DNA of 64,000 bases from Paenibacillus pectinilyticus (GTDB taxonomy: Bacteria > Bacillota > Bacilli > Paenibacillales > NBRC-103111): assembly GCF_001700435.1 (NCBI RefSeq), contig NZ_LYPC01000027.1:380-64379 (forward strand), read 5' to 3'. The notes beneath the pieces are model-generated. The model ran no database searches. It saw only the letters and a list, made by a program, of their open reading frames with translations, and was not told the origin of the DNA. Shown here one piece after another: positions 40,679-49,885 of the stretch (position 1 is the first letter of the stretch; every line of letters begins with the position of its first letter). Both the position numbers and the translations under genes were made by a program.

Positions 40679-41806
40679 ATGAATAGGAACGCATCACACT
40701 CCATCTTACCGGAGTTAACTCCCCATTATGACCCTTGGGACCCCATTCGGTCGTATCGGAAATACGGGAAACATGTCTTAACAAGTATAGAACTTACGAT
40801 CACCAATCTGTGCAATATGCGATGTGAGCATTGTGCGGTTGGGGATTCACTTACGATGACGGAAGGGCCGCGCATTCCACTGCCTGTCATTTTGCAAAAG
40901 CTGGATGAAATTGAGCATCTGGAAACGATCAGCTTAACGGGAGGAGAACCTTCCTATCACATTAAGATCGTCAAGGACTACATGCTCCCCATCCTCAAAT
41001 ATGCGCGGGAGCGGGGAATTCGTACGCAAATCAACTCCAATTTAACATTGGATTTGGAACGGTATGAGCTATTGGCACCTTATTTGGATGTCATGCACAT
41101 CTCCTTCAATTATTTGAATGCGGACGATTTCCATCAAGTTGGTTTTGTTAATTCGCAGCGTCCTGTTGGGCAAGCAACTGCTGCCGGCATGTATGAGCGA
41201 ATGGTCTCGAATACGATTGCGCTGAGCAAAGGCGGGTTGTACGTTTCTGCCGAATCGATGATTAACACGCGCACACATCTGAAATTGCCGGAGATTCATC
41301 AACTCATTAATGAAATGGGCTGTAAGCGACATGAAGTACATCCCATGTATGCGAGCTCCTTTGCTTCCCATCTTCCGATGGTTTCGCCAGATGAACTGCG
41401 TGCGAGTATACATCGCTTGTTAGATACGCGGAATCCAGAGATGTGGATGCTGTTCGGAACGTTACCATTCTTCGCTTGTAATGAGCTTGAAGAGGATCGC
41501 AAGTTAGTTAAAAGGCTGCGCGAGGAGCCGAACGTAACGGTCCGTAATGATCCCGATGGACGAAACCGACTGAATGTGAGCACTTTTACAGGCGAGGTGT
41601 TCGTTACCGATTTTGCCAATGAACCGCCGCTTGGAAATATACACAAGGATGGGCTTGATGACATCTTTGCTCGCTGGGAGAATAACCCTTTGAATCAGCG
41701 CGTGAATTGCTTCTGTAGCGCCGCCTCCTGCTGCGGTCCCAACCTGCTGGTTGCTGACTCGTACTACCGAAATGTTGATTTCAAAAGCCGCAAAGCTATT
41801 ATCTAA
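40679..41806 (+). CDS. yfkAB: radical SAM protein, YfkAB family
   Basis: A 375-aa radical SAM enzyme. The cluster motif is CNMRCEHC (CxxxCxxC) near residue 44, followed by the GGEPSYH motif. The C-terminal CFCSAASCCGPN cysteines may hold an auxiliary cluster. The start DPWDPIRSYRKYGKHVLTSIELTITNLCNMRCEHC corresponds to Bacillus YfkA/YfkB, which is a single gene here. AGGTG lies before the ATG. Reaction unknown. The CorC-like gene starts 26 nt downstream. Confidence 0.88.
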   Translation: MNRNASHSILPELTPHYDPWDPIRSYRKYGKHVLTSIELTITNLCNMRCEHCAVGDSLTMTEGPRIPLPVILQKLDEIEHLETISLTGGEPSYHIKIVKDYMLPILKYARERGIRTQINSNLTLDLERYELLAPYLDVMHISFNYLNADDFHQVGFVNSQRPVGQATAAGMYERMVSNTIALSKGGLYVSAESMINTRTHLKLPEIHQLINEMGCKRHEVHPMYASSFASHLPMVSPDELRASIHRLLDTRNPEMWMLFGTLPFFACNELEEDRKLVKRLREEPNVTVRNDPDGRNRLNVSTFTGEVFVTDFANEPPLGNIHKDGLDDIFARWENNPLNQRVNCFCSAASCCGPNLLVADSYYRNVDFKSRKAII

Positions 41807-41832
41807 TCATCTTTCTGAAGGAGAAATACATT

Positions 41833-43170
41833 TTGCCACATACGTCGTTTGATTTCGGTTCTATCGTACTTAATCTTTTCCTAGTTGTTGTGCTCGTGCT
41901 GTTAAATGGTTTTTTCGTTGCAGCGGAATTCGCACTTGTTAAAGTACGGCACTCCAGGATCCAGCAGCTAGTCAATGAAGGCAGCGGTAAAGCCAAATTT
42001 GCAAGCACCGTGACTTCGCAGTTGGATACTTATTTATCTGCGACGCAGTTAGGGATTACACTGGCATCCTTGGGTCTCGGTTGGGTGGGAGAACCAGCAA
42101 TTTCGGAGCTGATCATGGAGCCGCTCTTCCACACATTAGGCCTAGAAACCTCGGTATTTACGACGACTTTATCATTTATTGTCTCTTTCGGCTTCATTAC
42201 GTTCATGCACATTGTGCTCGGAGAACTTGCTCCTAAATCTTTTGCCATTCAGAAGGCGGAACTAACGTCGCTATGGCTTTCAGCACCGTTACTGTACTTC
42301 TATAAAATCTTTAGACCGATCATTTGGCTGCTTAATGGCGCGGCGAACAAATTCCTAGCGATGGTTGGCGTAGAGCCTGCTAGTGAGCATGAAGCTGCCC
42401 ATACCGAGGAAGAAATTCGTATTCTCATGGATGAGAGTGTCAAAAGCGGGATTATTAATCAAGATGAGATGACGCTTTTCGATAATATTTTCGAATTCTC
42501 CGACCTCATAGCACGTGAAGTGATGCTGCCGCGGACAGATATGGACTGTCTGTTTCTGGAGCTAAGCTTTATCGATAATTTAAGGATCGTCCATGAAACG
42601 AAACATACGCGCTATCCCGTAGCTGATCAGGATAAAGATAATATTGTAGGCTTTGTCCATATCGCTGATTTATTAACGGCGGATCCAGATGTGGATCAGG
42701 AAATCAAAACCTTCATTCGGCCTATTCTCAATGTACCGGAGTCGATGGAAGTCAGTCGTGTACTCAAGTTAATGCAGAAAAGACATTCCCAACTGGCTAT
42801 TGTTATTGACGAATATGGAGGGACAGCTGGATTGTTAGCCTTAGAGGATATCATCGAAGAAATCGTAGGTGAGCTGCACGACGAATTCGATATCAATGAA
42901 CGTCCTGGCGTAGAAGTGAAGGATAAATACACATCGGTGGATGGCCGCGTTTTGCTTGAAGATCTGAATGATATGCTAGAGCTTCAAATTGAAGACGATG
43001 ATGTGGATTCGATTGGCGGATGGCTTTTTAAGAAAGTAGAGGGCGCGCCAGTCAAAGGGAAAAAAGTCCCTTATGGTAATCATGTGTTCGAAGTGACCGA
43101 GGTGGATCGGTTGCGTATTGTCCGTATACATATAACGAATATTGATCCTGTTAAACCGGCAAATGAATAA
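41833..43170 (+). CDS. CorC/HlyC-family membrane protein (DUF21-CBS)
   Basis: A 445-aa protein: DUF21/CNNM membrane domain (~1-200; FFVAAEFALVKVRHSRIQQLV, LGITLASLGLGWVGEPAI, HIVLGELAPKSFAIQ), a CBS pair (~215-335; REVMLPRTDMDCLF, LAIVIDEYGGTAGLLALEDIIEEIVGEL) and a CorC_HlyC C-terminal domain. Relatives are magnesium or cobalt exporters. TTG start with AAGGAG 9 nt upstream. The older name hemolysin is misleading for this family. Confidence 0.92.
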   Translation: MPHTSFDFGSIVLNLFLVVVLVLLNGFFVAAEFALVKVRHSRIQQLVNEGSGKAKFASTVTSQLDTYLSATQLGITLASLGLGWVGEPAISELIMEPLFHTLGLETSVFTTTLSFIVSFGFITFMHIVLGELAPKSFAIQKAELTSLWLSAPLLYFYKIFRPIIWLLNGAANKFLAMVGVEPASEHEAAHTEEEIRILMDESVKSGIINQDEMTLFDNIFEFSDLIAREVMLPRTDMDCLFLELSFIDNLRIVHETKHTRYPVADQDKDNIVGFVHIADLLTADPDVDQEIKTFIRPILNVPESMEVSRVLKLMQKRHSQLAIVIDEYGGTAGLLALEDIIEEIVGELHDEFDINERPGVEVKDKYTSVDGRVLLEDLNDMLELQIEDDDVDSIGGWLFKKVEGAPVKGKKVPYGNHVFEVTEVDRLRIVRIHITNIDPVKPANE

Positions 43171-43184
43171 TCGGAGGAGTTCCT

Positions 43185-44234
43185 ATGTCGCCTAAGACAG
43201 CCATACTCATCGTGCTCGGACTGTTGCTGATGTACGGAGCATTCACCGTAGGACTGCCATTCCTGTTAGCATTGGTGACCGCTATTTTCTTAGACCCCGT
43301 AACGTTGTTACTCGCGCGGGTTGGGAGAATGAGCCGATTTATCGCAGCAACGATTATCAGTACGGTATTTACGCTTTTGACAATCGCATTAATCTATTTC
43401 ATTGGGATGAATGTGGTCACTGAGCTCATCGATCTAGGTCGCAAAGCCCCTAACTATATGGAGCAAGTGAATAGTTATGTGGATCAAGCTGTTGCACGCA
43501 CCCAAGTGTTCTATGACTCGTTATCACCGGAAATGGCTGCCCAGATTCAAAGCTGGCTCGAACGGAGCACAGAGACGATAACAAGCGCGTTAACGAGCAC
43601 GCTCAGCGGTATCTCAGGATTTTTCCTCAATATGGCTGGTAAAATCCCGAACTGGTTCATGCTGTTGATCGTCTATGTCATTGCATTGTACTTGTGTTTG
43701 TATAGCTTGCCGAGTATGAAGACCGCATTTCTCTCCATCTTTGAACCGAAATCCAGAATCAAAATGGAGAATGTCCTTGTCTACTTACGAAAAGCGATAT
43801 TTGGCTTCATTCGCGCTCAGCTCATCATGGCGATATTTACATACTTAGTGACGTTTATTGGTTTACTTATCCTCCGGGCGGAGTACCCGCTAGCTATTTC
43901 GTTACTTGTCATGGTGATGGAGTTTGTGCCGATCATCGGTACAGGGCTTATCTTTATCCCTTGGATCATCTACCAATTGCTCATTGGACATACCGGGATG
44001 GGTATTGGCTTATCTGTTCTGTTCTTAGTATTAATTATTCTAAGGCGGATTCTTGAACCAAAAGTACTTAGCGATGCAGTGGGCATCCATTCCTTAGCGG
44101 CACTGATTTCCTTGTATATTGGCTTCGAATGGCTGGGGCTAGCGGGACTTTTCCTCGGACCTCTGGTCGTCATTATTTATCAGTCGCTGCGTAAAGCAGG
44201 AGTACTGAACTTTAATATTAAGTTAGACGAATAA
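43185..44234 (+). CDS. ytvI: AI-2E-family membrane protein, YtvI-like
   Basis: A 349-aa protein with about eight TM segments and the family motif EFVPIIGTGLIFIPWIIYQLLIGHTGMGIGLSVLFLVLIILRRILEPKVLSDAVGIHSLAALISLYIGFEWLGLAGLFLGPLVVI. It matches the sporulation membrane protein YtvI subgroup in size and opening sequence. GGAGGAG precedes the ATG, 15 nt after the CorC-like gene, so they are cotranscribed. Function in sporulation is taken from the family annotation, not from this sequence. Confidence 0.85.
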   Translation: MSPKTAILIVLGLLLMYGAFTVGLPFLLALVTAIFLDPVTLLLARVGRMSRFIAATIISTVFTLLTIALIYFIGMNVVTELIDLGRKAPNYMEQVNSYVDQAVARTQVFYDSLSPEMAAQIQSWLERSTETITSALTSTLSGISGFFLNMAGKIPNWFMLLIVYVIALYLCLYSLPSMKTAFLSIFEPKSRIKMENVLVYLRKAIFGFIRAQLIMAIFTYLVTFIGLLILRAEYPLAISLLVMVMEFVPIIGTGLIFIPWIIYQLLIGHTGMGIGLSVLFLVLIILRRILEPKVLSDAVGIHSLAALISLYIGFEWLGLAGLFLGPLVVIIYQSLRKAGVLNFNIKLDE

Positions 44235-44245
44235 TGCTTATAATC

Positions 44246-44290
44246 AAATCTCTTTCGGGTTGCGATGTGCAGCCGGGGAGAGATTTTTTT
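44246..44290 (+). terminator. intrinsic terminator after ytvI
   Basis: AAATCTCT pairs with AGAGATTT at the base, with an additional inner CGG/CCG stem, followed by TTTTT. Confidence 0.85.
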
Positions 44291-44391
44291 GTTTTGGGGC
44301 TTTTTTCGCAACGTTTCTCGGAAAAATATAGTGCTTTTGGTCAAGTTATGCCGCATATAACGTGACATAGGCTCTAAAAAGGAGGAGACGT

Positions 44392-44628
44392 ATGTACACG
44401 CAATTCAAAAGTTGGTATCCCTACATCGGCCCATGCGACCCCTGTCCACCGATCCGGGTGAAATGGTATAATACCGCGCCTCAGTTATATATACATTTTC
44501 AACCGCCTGGATTGCCGCAATTTAGCCCTTATGACGCCTTAAGGATAGGAACACTCTGGCCGGCACTTTATGGGCCTTATCCGATGTATCAGGAGCCCAG
44601 AACTGATGAGGGAGGCTTTGCGACATGA
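44392..44628 (+). CDS. cotJA: spore coat protein CotJA
   Basis: A 78-aa Pro/Tyr-rich protein (YPYIGPCDPCPPIRVKWYNTAPQLYIHFQPPGLPQFSPYDALRIGTLWPALYGPYP). This is the CotJA pattern; it assembles with CotJC in the spore coat. AAAGGAGGAG lies before the ATG, and the stop overlaps cotJB by 4 nt. In Bacillus the operon is made in the mother cell under sigma-E; I see no clear sigma-E promoter, although CATATAAC at 44354 resembles its -10. Confidence 0.93.
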   Translation: MYTQFKSWYPYIGPCDPCPPIRVKWYNTAPQLYIHFQPPGLPQFSPYDALRIGTLWPALYGPYPMYQEPRTDEGGFAT

Positions 44629-44891
44629 GTGAGCATATGCTTCCTGATTCTTATTACAAGCAGCTGCGTGATCTGCAAGCAGTAGATTTTGTTTTGGTCG
44701 AGTTGACGCTTTATCTGGACACACATCCGGATGATTTGAGTGTGATTCAACAATACAATCAGTTTGCACAGAAACGGATGAATATGGTGGGACAGTTCGA
44801 GCTGGAGTTCGGGCCTCTGATGGCGTATGGGCATAGCTTCACGAAACACCCGTGGCAGTGGGTGAAGACGCCATGGCCGTGGCAAGTTTGA
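44625..44891 (+). CDS. cotJB: spore coat protein CotJB
   Basis: An 88-aa protein of the CotJB family (LRDLQAVDFVLVELTLYLDTHPDDLSVIQQYNQF, ending FGPLMAYGHSFTKHPWQWVKTPWPWQV). The ATG overlaps the cotJA stop (ATGA). It is the middle gene of the mother-cell cotJ operon; CotJB is needed for coat-associated CotJ proteins, with no known enzymatic role. Confidence 0.94.
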   Translation: MSEHMLPDSYYKQLRDLQAVDFVLVELTLYLDTHPDDLSVIQQYNQFAQKRMNMVGQFELEFGPLMAYGHSFTKHPWQWVKTPWPWQV

Positions 44892-44906
44892 GAAGGAGGA
44901 TAGCCG

Positions 44907-45476
44907 ATGTGGATTTATGAGAAAAAGCTGCAATACCCTGTGAAGGTAAGCAAATGCGACCCTCGTATGGCTAAACTACTTCTTGAGCAGTATGGGGGAG
45001 CGGACGGTGAGCTTGCGGCTGCGCTTCGTTACTTAAATCAGCGGTACTCCATACCGGATAAAGTGGTAGGCTTACTGACGGATATTGGGACGGAGGAGTT
45101 CGCTCATTTAGAGATGATAGCTACGATGGTCTATAAGCTTATGAAGGACGCCACGTTGGAGCAGATCAAGGCTGCAGGCCTTGATGATCACTATGTGGCT
45201 CATGATCGGGGACTGTTCTACCAGAGTGCCGGAGGCGTGCCGTGGACGGCAACCTACATACAAGCCAAAGGAGACCCCATTGCGGATCTTTACGAGGATA
45301 TTGCCGCCGAGGAGAAGGCGCGAGCAACCTACCAATGGCTCATTGACTTGACTGATGACGTCGATTTACAGGATAGCTTGAAGTTTCTCAGGGAGCGGGA
45401 AATCGTGCATTCACTTCGCTTCAGGGAGGCCGTTGAGATATTGAAGGCGGATCGGGAGGAGAAGAAGATTTTCTGA
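44907..45476 (+). CDS. cotJC: manganese-catalase-like spore coat protein CotJC
   Basis: A 189-aa ferritin-like di-manganese catalase homologue. Metal ligands appear in GGADGELAAALRYLNQR, IGTEEFAHLEMIATMVY, DIAAEEKARATYQWLIDL and REREIVHSLRFREAVE (the E...ExxH pairs). AAGGAGG lies before the ATG. Third gene of cotJABC; closed by a terminator at 45520. It is expected in the spore coat and may remove hydrogen peroxide. Confidence 0.96.
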   Translation: MWIYEKKLQYPVKVSKCDPRMAKLLLEQYGGADGELAAALRYLNQRYSIPDKVVGLLTDIGTEEFAHLEMIATMVYKLMKDATLEQIKAAGLDDHYVAHDRGLFYQSAGGVPWTATYIQAKGDPIADLYEDIAAEEKARATYQWLIDLTDDVDLQDSLKFLREREIVHSLRFREAVEILKADREEKKIF

Positions 45477-45518
45477 GGTGGTGTTAGTTTCAATTCTCTG
45501 GATTGGATAGGGAATGCA

Positions 45519-45558
45519 GAAGGAGCTAAGCGGCGTGTGCGTGTTTAGCTCCTTTGTT
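45519..45558 (+). terminator. intrinsic terminator of cotJABC
   Basis: AAGGAGCTAA pairs with TTAGCTCCTT around a 15-nt loop, followed by TGTTATT. Confidence 0.8.
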
Positions 45559-45604
45559 ATTAGATTTATGATTTATCTCCTTGTAGTGGCCCTCGAGACT
45601 GGAA

Positions 45605-45850
45605 GGGGATGTCGATTTAATCGACTTATTGTAATCGACTTATTGGCAGCGGTGGGCCTGAATCGTGAAGTGTAAGTCGATTTGATGGACATGCAGGCAG
45701 TGGGGCGCCTGAATCTGGGAGTGTAAGTCGATTTAATGGACATGCAGGCAGCGGAGCGCCTGAATTTGGAAGTGTAAGTCAATTTAATGGACATGCAGGC
45801 AGGTGAGCGCTTGAATCGTGAAGGGGGAAGTAGATTTAATGGACTAATTA
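45605..45850. repeat. tandem repeat of 51-bp units, about four to five copies
   Basis: TGTAAGTCGATTTAATGGAC recurs at 45671, 45722 and 45773 (51-bp steps), with diverged copies near 45610 and 45824; each unit also contains ATGCAGGCAG and GCGCCTGAAT. Because 51 is a multiple of 3, a repetitive minus-strand reading frame appears here, but nothing supports it as a gene. Confidence 0.9.
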
Positions 45851-45854
45851 ACCT

Positions 45855-46606
45855 GCAGAGAGGGTCGCTTCTCGAAGAGATAGTCGGATATATCGAGTAA
45901 CTGTGTGCGGAATGGACTGTTTCACGGAGAGATAGTCGGATTTATCGAGTAACTTGGTGCAGAGTGACCTGTTTCTCGAAGAGATAGTCGGATATATCGA
46001 GTAACTCGGTGCGGAATGGACTGTTTCACGGAGAGATAGTCGGATTTATCGAGTAACTTGGTGCAGAGTGGCCTGTTTCATGGAGAGATAGTGGAACTAT
46101 CGAGTAACTCGGTGCTTAGTGGCTTGTATCACAGAGAGATAGTCGGATTTATCGAGCATCTGCGTGCGGAGTGGCCTGTTTCACAGGGAGATAGTCGGAT
46201 TTATCGAGTAACTTGGTGCAGAGTGACCTGTTTCACGGAGAGGTAGTTGGATATTTCGAGTAACTGTGTGCGGAATGGCTTGTTTCATGGAGTGATAGTC
46301 GGATATATCGAGTAACTAGGTGCGGAGTGGCTGCTTCTCGAAGAGATAGTCGGATTTATCGAGCAACTGCATGCGGAGTTGCTTGTTTCGCAGAGAGATA
46401 GTCGGATATATCGAGTATCTTGGTGCGGAATGGCCTGTTTCACGGCGAGATAGTCGAATATATCGAGTAACTGTGTGCGTAGTGGCCTGTTTCATGGAGA
46501 GATAGTCGGATATATCGAGTAACTGTGTGCGGAATGGCCTGTTTCACGGCGAGATAGTCGAATATATCGAGTAACTGTGTGCGTAGTGGCCTGTTTCTCG
46601 AAGACG
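45855..46606. repeat. minisatellite of about fourteen 52-bp units
   Basis: TAGTCGGATATATCGAGTAA recurs at 45881, 45933, 45985, 46037, 46089, 46140, 46192, 46244, 46296, 46347, 46399, 46451, 46503 and 46555, that is 52-bp steps with two of 51. Variants alternate (TATATC or TTTATC; TTTCACGG or TTTCTCGAAG), suggesting a higher-order structure. The core has a short dyad (TCG-ATATAT-CGA). It lies between the convergent cotJ and nag terminators. No unique spacers and no cas genes. Confidence 0.95.
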
Positions 46607-46653
46607 TTTAAGTGGATCTTGCACAAGAAGCAGAAGCCAAGATCTTACTTCAT

Positions 46654-46695
46654 AAAAAAGGCTATCTCCATGGTTATTTCAACCTGGAGATAGCC
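46654..46695 (-). terminator. intrinsic terminator of nagBA
   Basis: GGCTATCTCCA and TGGAGATAGCC are perfect complements. The A run on the left becomes the T run when read on the minus strand after nagA. Confidence 0.9.
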
Positions 46696-46733
46696 TCATT
46701 ATATTTATTCAGCGAGTAACCCGCTGGACTCGC

Positions 46734-47912
46734 TTATATGTTCATTGCTGCGCCGCGCACCCAAACCTGCTCAAGCGCTAGCTCCGCGTCCGCGCTGATC
46801 AGCAGCAGGTCGGCCTGCTTGCCCTCAGCAATGGAGCCGAGGGACGCTTCGAGGCCCAGCAGCCTCGCCGGATTGCCGCTCGCATAGCGGCTCGCGTCTG
46901 CGACGCTGACGCCAACCTCGCGCACCATAAACCGGAGCGCCTCGATCATCGTCAGCGTACTGCCGGCGAGCGCGCCGCCCTCCGTCAGCCGGGCCACGCC
47001 TGACTGCACGGTAACGGCCTGGCCGCCGAGGTCATACTGCCCGTCGCCGAGCCCGGCGGCGGACATGGCGTCCGTGATCAGCAGCAAGCCATGTGGCTGC
47101 TTCACCATCGTCAGCAGCTTAATCGCTGCTGGATGCACGTGAATGCCATCAGCGATGACTTCGCCGCTGATGCGTGCGTCGGTGAGCACCGCACCGACGG
47201 TACCAGGTTCGCGATGATGCAGCGGCTTCATCGCGTTGAAGGTGTGCACCGCATGCGAGAGCCCCACGTCCGCTGCCGACTGGATGTCGGCGTAAGAGGC
47301 GTCCGTATGGCCGCATGCGGCTACGATGCCATGATCGCGCAGCCACGCGATCATTTCATGGCCCCCCTCGCGTTCGGGGGCTAAGGTCAACTGCTTCATG
47401 AGCTGCGGGAAACGCTCATGCCAATCAATAAGCCATGGCAGCTGTGGCGTGACCATGAGTTTCGGGTCTTGGGCGCCAGCCCATTTGGGCGAAATGAAAG
47501 GCCCTTCCAAATGCACACCAAGCAGCTGAGCATAAGGCATCGGCTGCTTGATATAGCTTTGAACTTCACCAAGCACACGCTCAATAGCTTCGTGTGTAGC
47601 TGTCATCGTCGTAGCGAGCATGGAAGTGGTGCCATGGGAGGCATGGAAACGAGTAATCGTATCTAACGTTTCGGGATTGGCTTCCATGAAGTCAGCGCCA
47701 TAACCGCCATGAACGTGAACATCGATGAAGCCAGGTAATAACCATTTGCCTTGGGCATCCATACGTTCGGCAAGTGGACTAGCTGAATCTGCCTTCCACG
47801 ATGTATGCTCGCCTACGAAGGCCAGTTTACCATCGACAACATGCACGATGCCATTTTCAATAATGCCTTGTTCAGTTACGATCTTGGCACCCGAGATGAG
47901 AAGTTCGCTCAT
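46734..47912 (-). CDS. nagA: N-acetylglucosamine-6-phosphate deacetylase
   Basis: A 392-aa amidohydrolase that deacetylates GlcNAc-6-phosphate to GlcN-6-phosphate. GKWLLPGFIDVHVHGGYGADFMEA, LLGVHLEGPFISPKWAGAQ, AACGHTDASYADI, HAVHTFNAMKPLHHREPGTVGAVL and LLITDAMSAAGLGDGQYDLGG carry the metal ligands and catalytic Asp. The ATG overlaps the nagB stop by 4 nt. The 3' two-thirds (46745-47340) is very GC-rich compared with nagB. Confidence 0.96.
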   Translation of the reverse strand: MSELLISGAKIVTEQGIIENGIVHVVDGKLAFVGEHTSWKADSASPLAERMDAQGKWLLPGFIDVHVHGGYGADFMEANPETLDTITRFHASHGTTSMLATTMTATHEAIERVLGEVQSYIKQPMPYAQLLGVHLEGPFISPKWAGAQDPKLMVTPQLPWLIDWHERFPQLMKQLTLAPEREGGHEMIAWLRDHGIVAACGHTDASYADIQSAADVGLSHAVHTFNAMKPLHHREPGTVGAVLTDARISGEVIADGIHVHPAAIKLLTMVKQPHGLLLITDAMSAAGLGDGQYDLGGQAVTVQSGVARLTEGGALAGSTLTMIEALRFMVREVGVSVADASRYASGNPARLLGLEASLGSIAEGKQADLLLISADAELALEQVWVRGAAMNI

Positions 47913-48637
47913 TCGAAAAGCCTCCCTGCCTCAGCATCCAATAGTACGACAAGGTGCGGGTGAGTTTGAAGCAAGGTAGCAGGAACCTCTGTCGTAATCG
48001 GACCTGTGAGTGCACGATGAACGATTTCGGCTTTATCAGCGCCGCGAACGATTAGTAGGATGGTTTTGGCTTTCAAAATGGTACCAACCCCCATCGTCAG
48101 CGCGTGTGTAGGCACGTCCTCAATAGAATCAAAATATCGCGCATTCGCTTCACGTGTTTCATCTTTCAATTCGACGCGGTGTGTACCGCTAATTAACGCA
48201 TCGTCAGGTTCATTGAAGCCGATATGTCCGTTATGGCCTAGACCAAGAATTTGCAAATCAATTTGCTTCGCATCATCAAGAAGTTGATTGAATCGTTCAC
48301 ATTCTGCTTCCAAATCGGGTGCATTGCCATTCGGGATATGAGCGGAACTTGCAGGTAGATCGATATGTGCAAATAAGTGCTGTTGCATATAAGCATGATA
48401 GCTCTCAGAATGATCGACAGGTAAGCCGACATATTCATCTAAATTGAAGGTAGTGACTTGTTTAAAGCTAACACGACCTTTATCGTAGGCTTTCACAAGC
48501 TCTTCGTAAATACCGACAGGTGTACCACCTGTTGCTAAGCCGAGCACGGCTTTCGGTTGCATTTGTACGAGGGAGGTGATAATTCCTGCACCTGCTTCGT
48601 TCAGTTCTTGCTGATTCTGGAAAATATGAAGATTCAT
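47909..48637 (-). CDS. nagB: glucosamine-6-phosphate deaminase
   Basis: A 242-aa enzyme converting glucosamine-6-phosphate to fructose-6-phosphate and ammonia. LGLATGGTPVGIYEEL, TFNLDEYVGLPVDHSESYHAYMQQHLF (catalytic Asp) and QILGLGHNGHIGFNEPDDAL (His and Glu) are present. It lacks the C-terminal allosteric segment of E. coli NagB, like Bacillus NagB. GAGAGGAA precedes the ATG. First gene of nagB-nagA; no GntR regulator gene (nagR) is adjacent in this window. Confidence 0.96.
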   Translation of the reverse strand: MNLHIFQNQQELNEAGAGIITSLVQMQPKAVLGLATGGTPVGIYEELVKAYDKGRVSFKQVTTFNLDEYVGLPVDHSESYHAYMQQHLFAHIDLPASSAHIPNGNAPDLEAECERFNQLLDDAKQIDLQILGLGHNGHIGFNEPDDALISGTHRVELKDETREANARYFDSIEDVPTHALTMGVGTILKAKTILLIVRGADKAEIVHRALTGPITTEVPATLLQTHPHLVVLLDAEAGRLFE

Positions 48638-48892
48638 TGTTGTTATTCCTCTCTTTCATGGACGAGATCTCGCAATGTGATGGCTAAGCTATTTAAAATT
48701 TTTGATGAAGATAAAATTATTTTGCATAAAAGATTCATTTTTTGATCAAATTATTCTCATTTCAATCATAACTGTTTTTTTTGAGATCGGCAATAACCAT
48801 TTTTCCATGATTGAACATTGACTTACATGGGTATGTTTGCCATTCTTAACTAAGATCATTACAACTATTTTTTATGATAAAGGAGCTGCACG

Positions 48893-49564
48893 ATGAGCAC
48901 TCGAAGACAATTGCCGGAAGCGATGCTTTTTGATTTGGACGGAACACTATTTCAGACAGAAACGTTATTACTTCCTGCTTACCATGCGACATTTGATGAG
49001 TTAAAAGCAAAAGGAATTTATACAGGGGAGACACCGCCTGAGGAGCGTATTTTAGGTGCGCTGGGGATGCTCCTTGAACATATTTGGATGCGGGTGATGC
49101 CTGATTCATCTCCGGAAGTACATCGAGAAGCGGATCAATTATTGATCCATCATCAGCTGCAAGGACTGATCGAAGGTCGAGGTGTCTTATATGAAGGCGT
49201 AGCGGAAACGTTACAGACCCTTCATGACAAAGGAGTTCGCTTATTCGTAGCGAGCAACGGGCTAGAATCCTATGTGAAGGAAGTCATCGCAGCAAAGGGG
49301 CTGGCTCCTCTTTTTGAAAACTTATACAGTGCTGGTGAGTATCAAACAAGATCGAAAGTGGATCTAGTCAAAATGCTGCTTGAAACACATGGCATTCAAA
49401 ACGCCTGGATGGTTGGCGACCGCTCCTCTGATGTTGAAGCAGGACTCCGCAATAACTTAACTGTCGTTGCTTGTGATTATGCGGGCTTCCGGGAAGCTGG
49501 AGAGCTGGAGGGCGCACATATCCGAATCGGTCATTTCACCGAGCTGCTTGATTACCTTGCATAA
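48893..49564 (+). CDS. HAD-superfamily phosphatase (phosphoglycolate phosphatase-like)
   Basis: A 223-aa cytoplasmic HAD hydrolase. Motif I is LFDLDGTLFQTE (near residue 12), motif II VASNGLESYV, motif III K in RSKVDLVKMLL, and motif IV WMVGDRSSDVEAGLRNNLTVVACDYAGFREAGEL. The helical cap between motifs I and II is the C1 type of phosphoglycolate phosphatase/PpaX. AAAGGAG precedes the ATG. Substrate cannot be fixed from sequence. Confidence 0.9.
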   Translation: MSTRRQLPEAMLFDLDGTLFQTETLLLPAYHATFDELKAKGIYTGETPPEERILGALGMLLEHIWMRVMPDSSPEVHREADQLLIHHQLQGLIEGRGVLYEGVAETLQTLHDKGVRLFVASNGLESYVKEVIAAKGLAPLFENLYSAGEYQTRSKVDLVKMLLETHGIQNAWMVGDRSSDVEAGLRNNLTVVACDYAGFREAGELEGAHIRIGHFTELLDYLA

Positions 49565-49638
49565 TCTTCGCAGGTTGTCGCAAAGCAGGATCAATGGGCA
49601 TACACTGTAGCACATTGAGAGGTAAGGTGATGATCAGA

Positions 49639-49863
49639 ATGCCTTCTTTTGTAGGAATATTTAATATTATAAGAAATGAAGGAAACCTGGTTAACGGAGA
49701 TACGTGTATCATTGCCCCAACAAGTGCATCGAAATCATATGCGGGCGCTGGTGGCGGAATAACGGGTGATTTTTCTGTATCCACAACGTTATTTAATGCT
49801 ACGATTACATTCGATCCTGACGTGGTCGATGCAGGTGCGAATAAAGTAGCGACGGGGACTTAA
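49639..49863 (+). CDS. GerPA/GerPF-family spore germination protein
   Basis: A 74-aa protein: MPSFVGIFNIIRNEGNLVNGDTCIIAPTSASKSYAGAGGGITGDF, then TTLFNATITFDPDVVDAG. Size and MPS..G start match the GerPA/GerPF family (PF10676), which affects coat permeability to germinants. ATG 49639 is preferred (AAGGTGA 8 nt upstream); ATG 49630 adds MIR. It is a stand-alone copy; the rest of a gerPABCDEF operon is not here. Confidence 0.82.
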   Translation: MPSFVGIFNIIRNEGNLVNGDTCIIAPTSASKSYAGAGGGITGDFSVSTTLFNATITFDPDVVDAGANKVATGT

Positions 49864-49885
49864 CTAAGCGCCTAAGCAGCAAGAC

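Noticed and set aside
44354-44361. Sigma-E promoter of cotJ (CATATAAC)
   Set aside because: The -10 is suggestive but no matching -35 lies at the required distance; noted only in the cotJA entry.
45573-45794. Minus-strand ORF with 17-residue repeats
   Set aside because: It exists only because the 51-bp unit is a multiple of 3. There is no ribosome binding site, and the next copies drift out of frame.
45605-46606. CRISPR array
   Set aside because: Units follow one another without unique spacers, the whole 52-bp unit is repeated, and no cas genes are near. The same applies to 15640-16230.
48818-48856. Promoter TTGACT with TAAGAT for the HAD gene
   Set aside because: Counting bases gives a 27-bp spacer, so the pair cannot act together; no good -10 lies at 16-18 bp.
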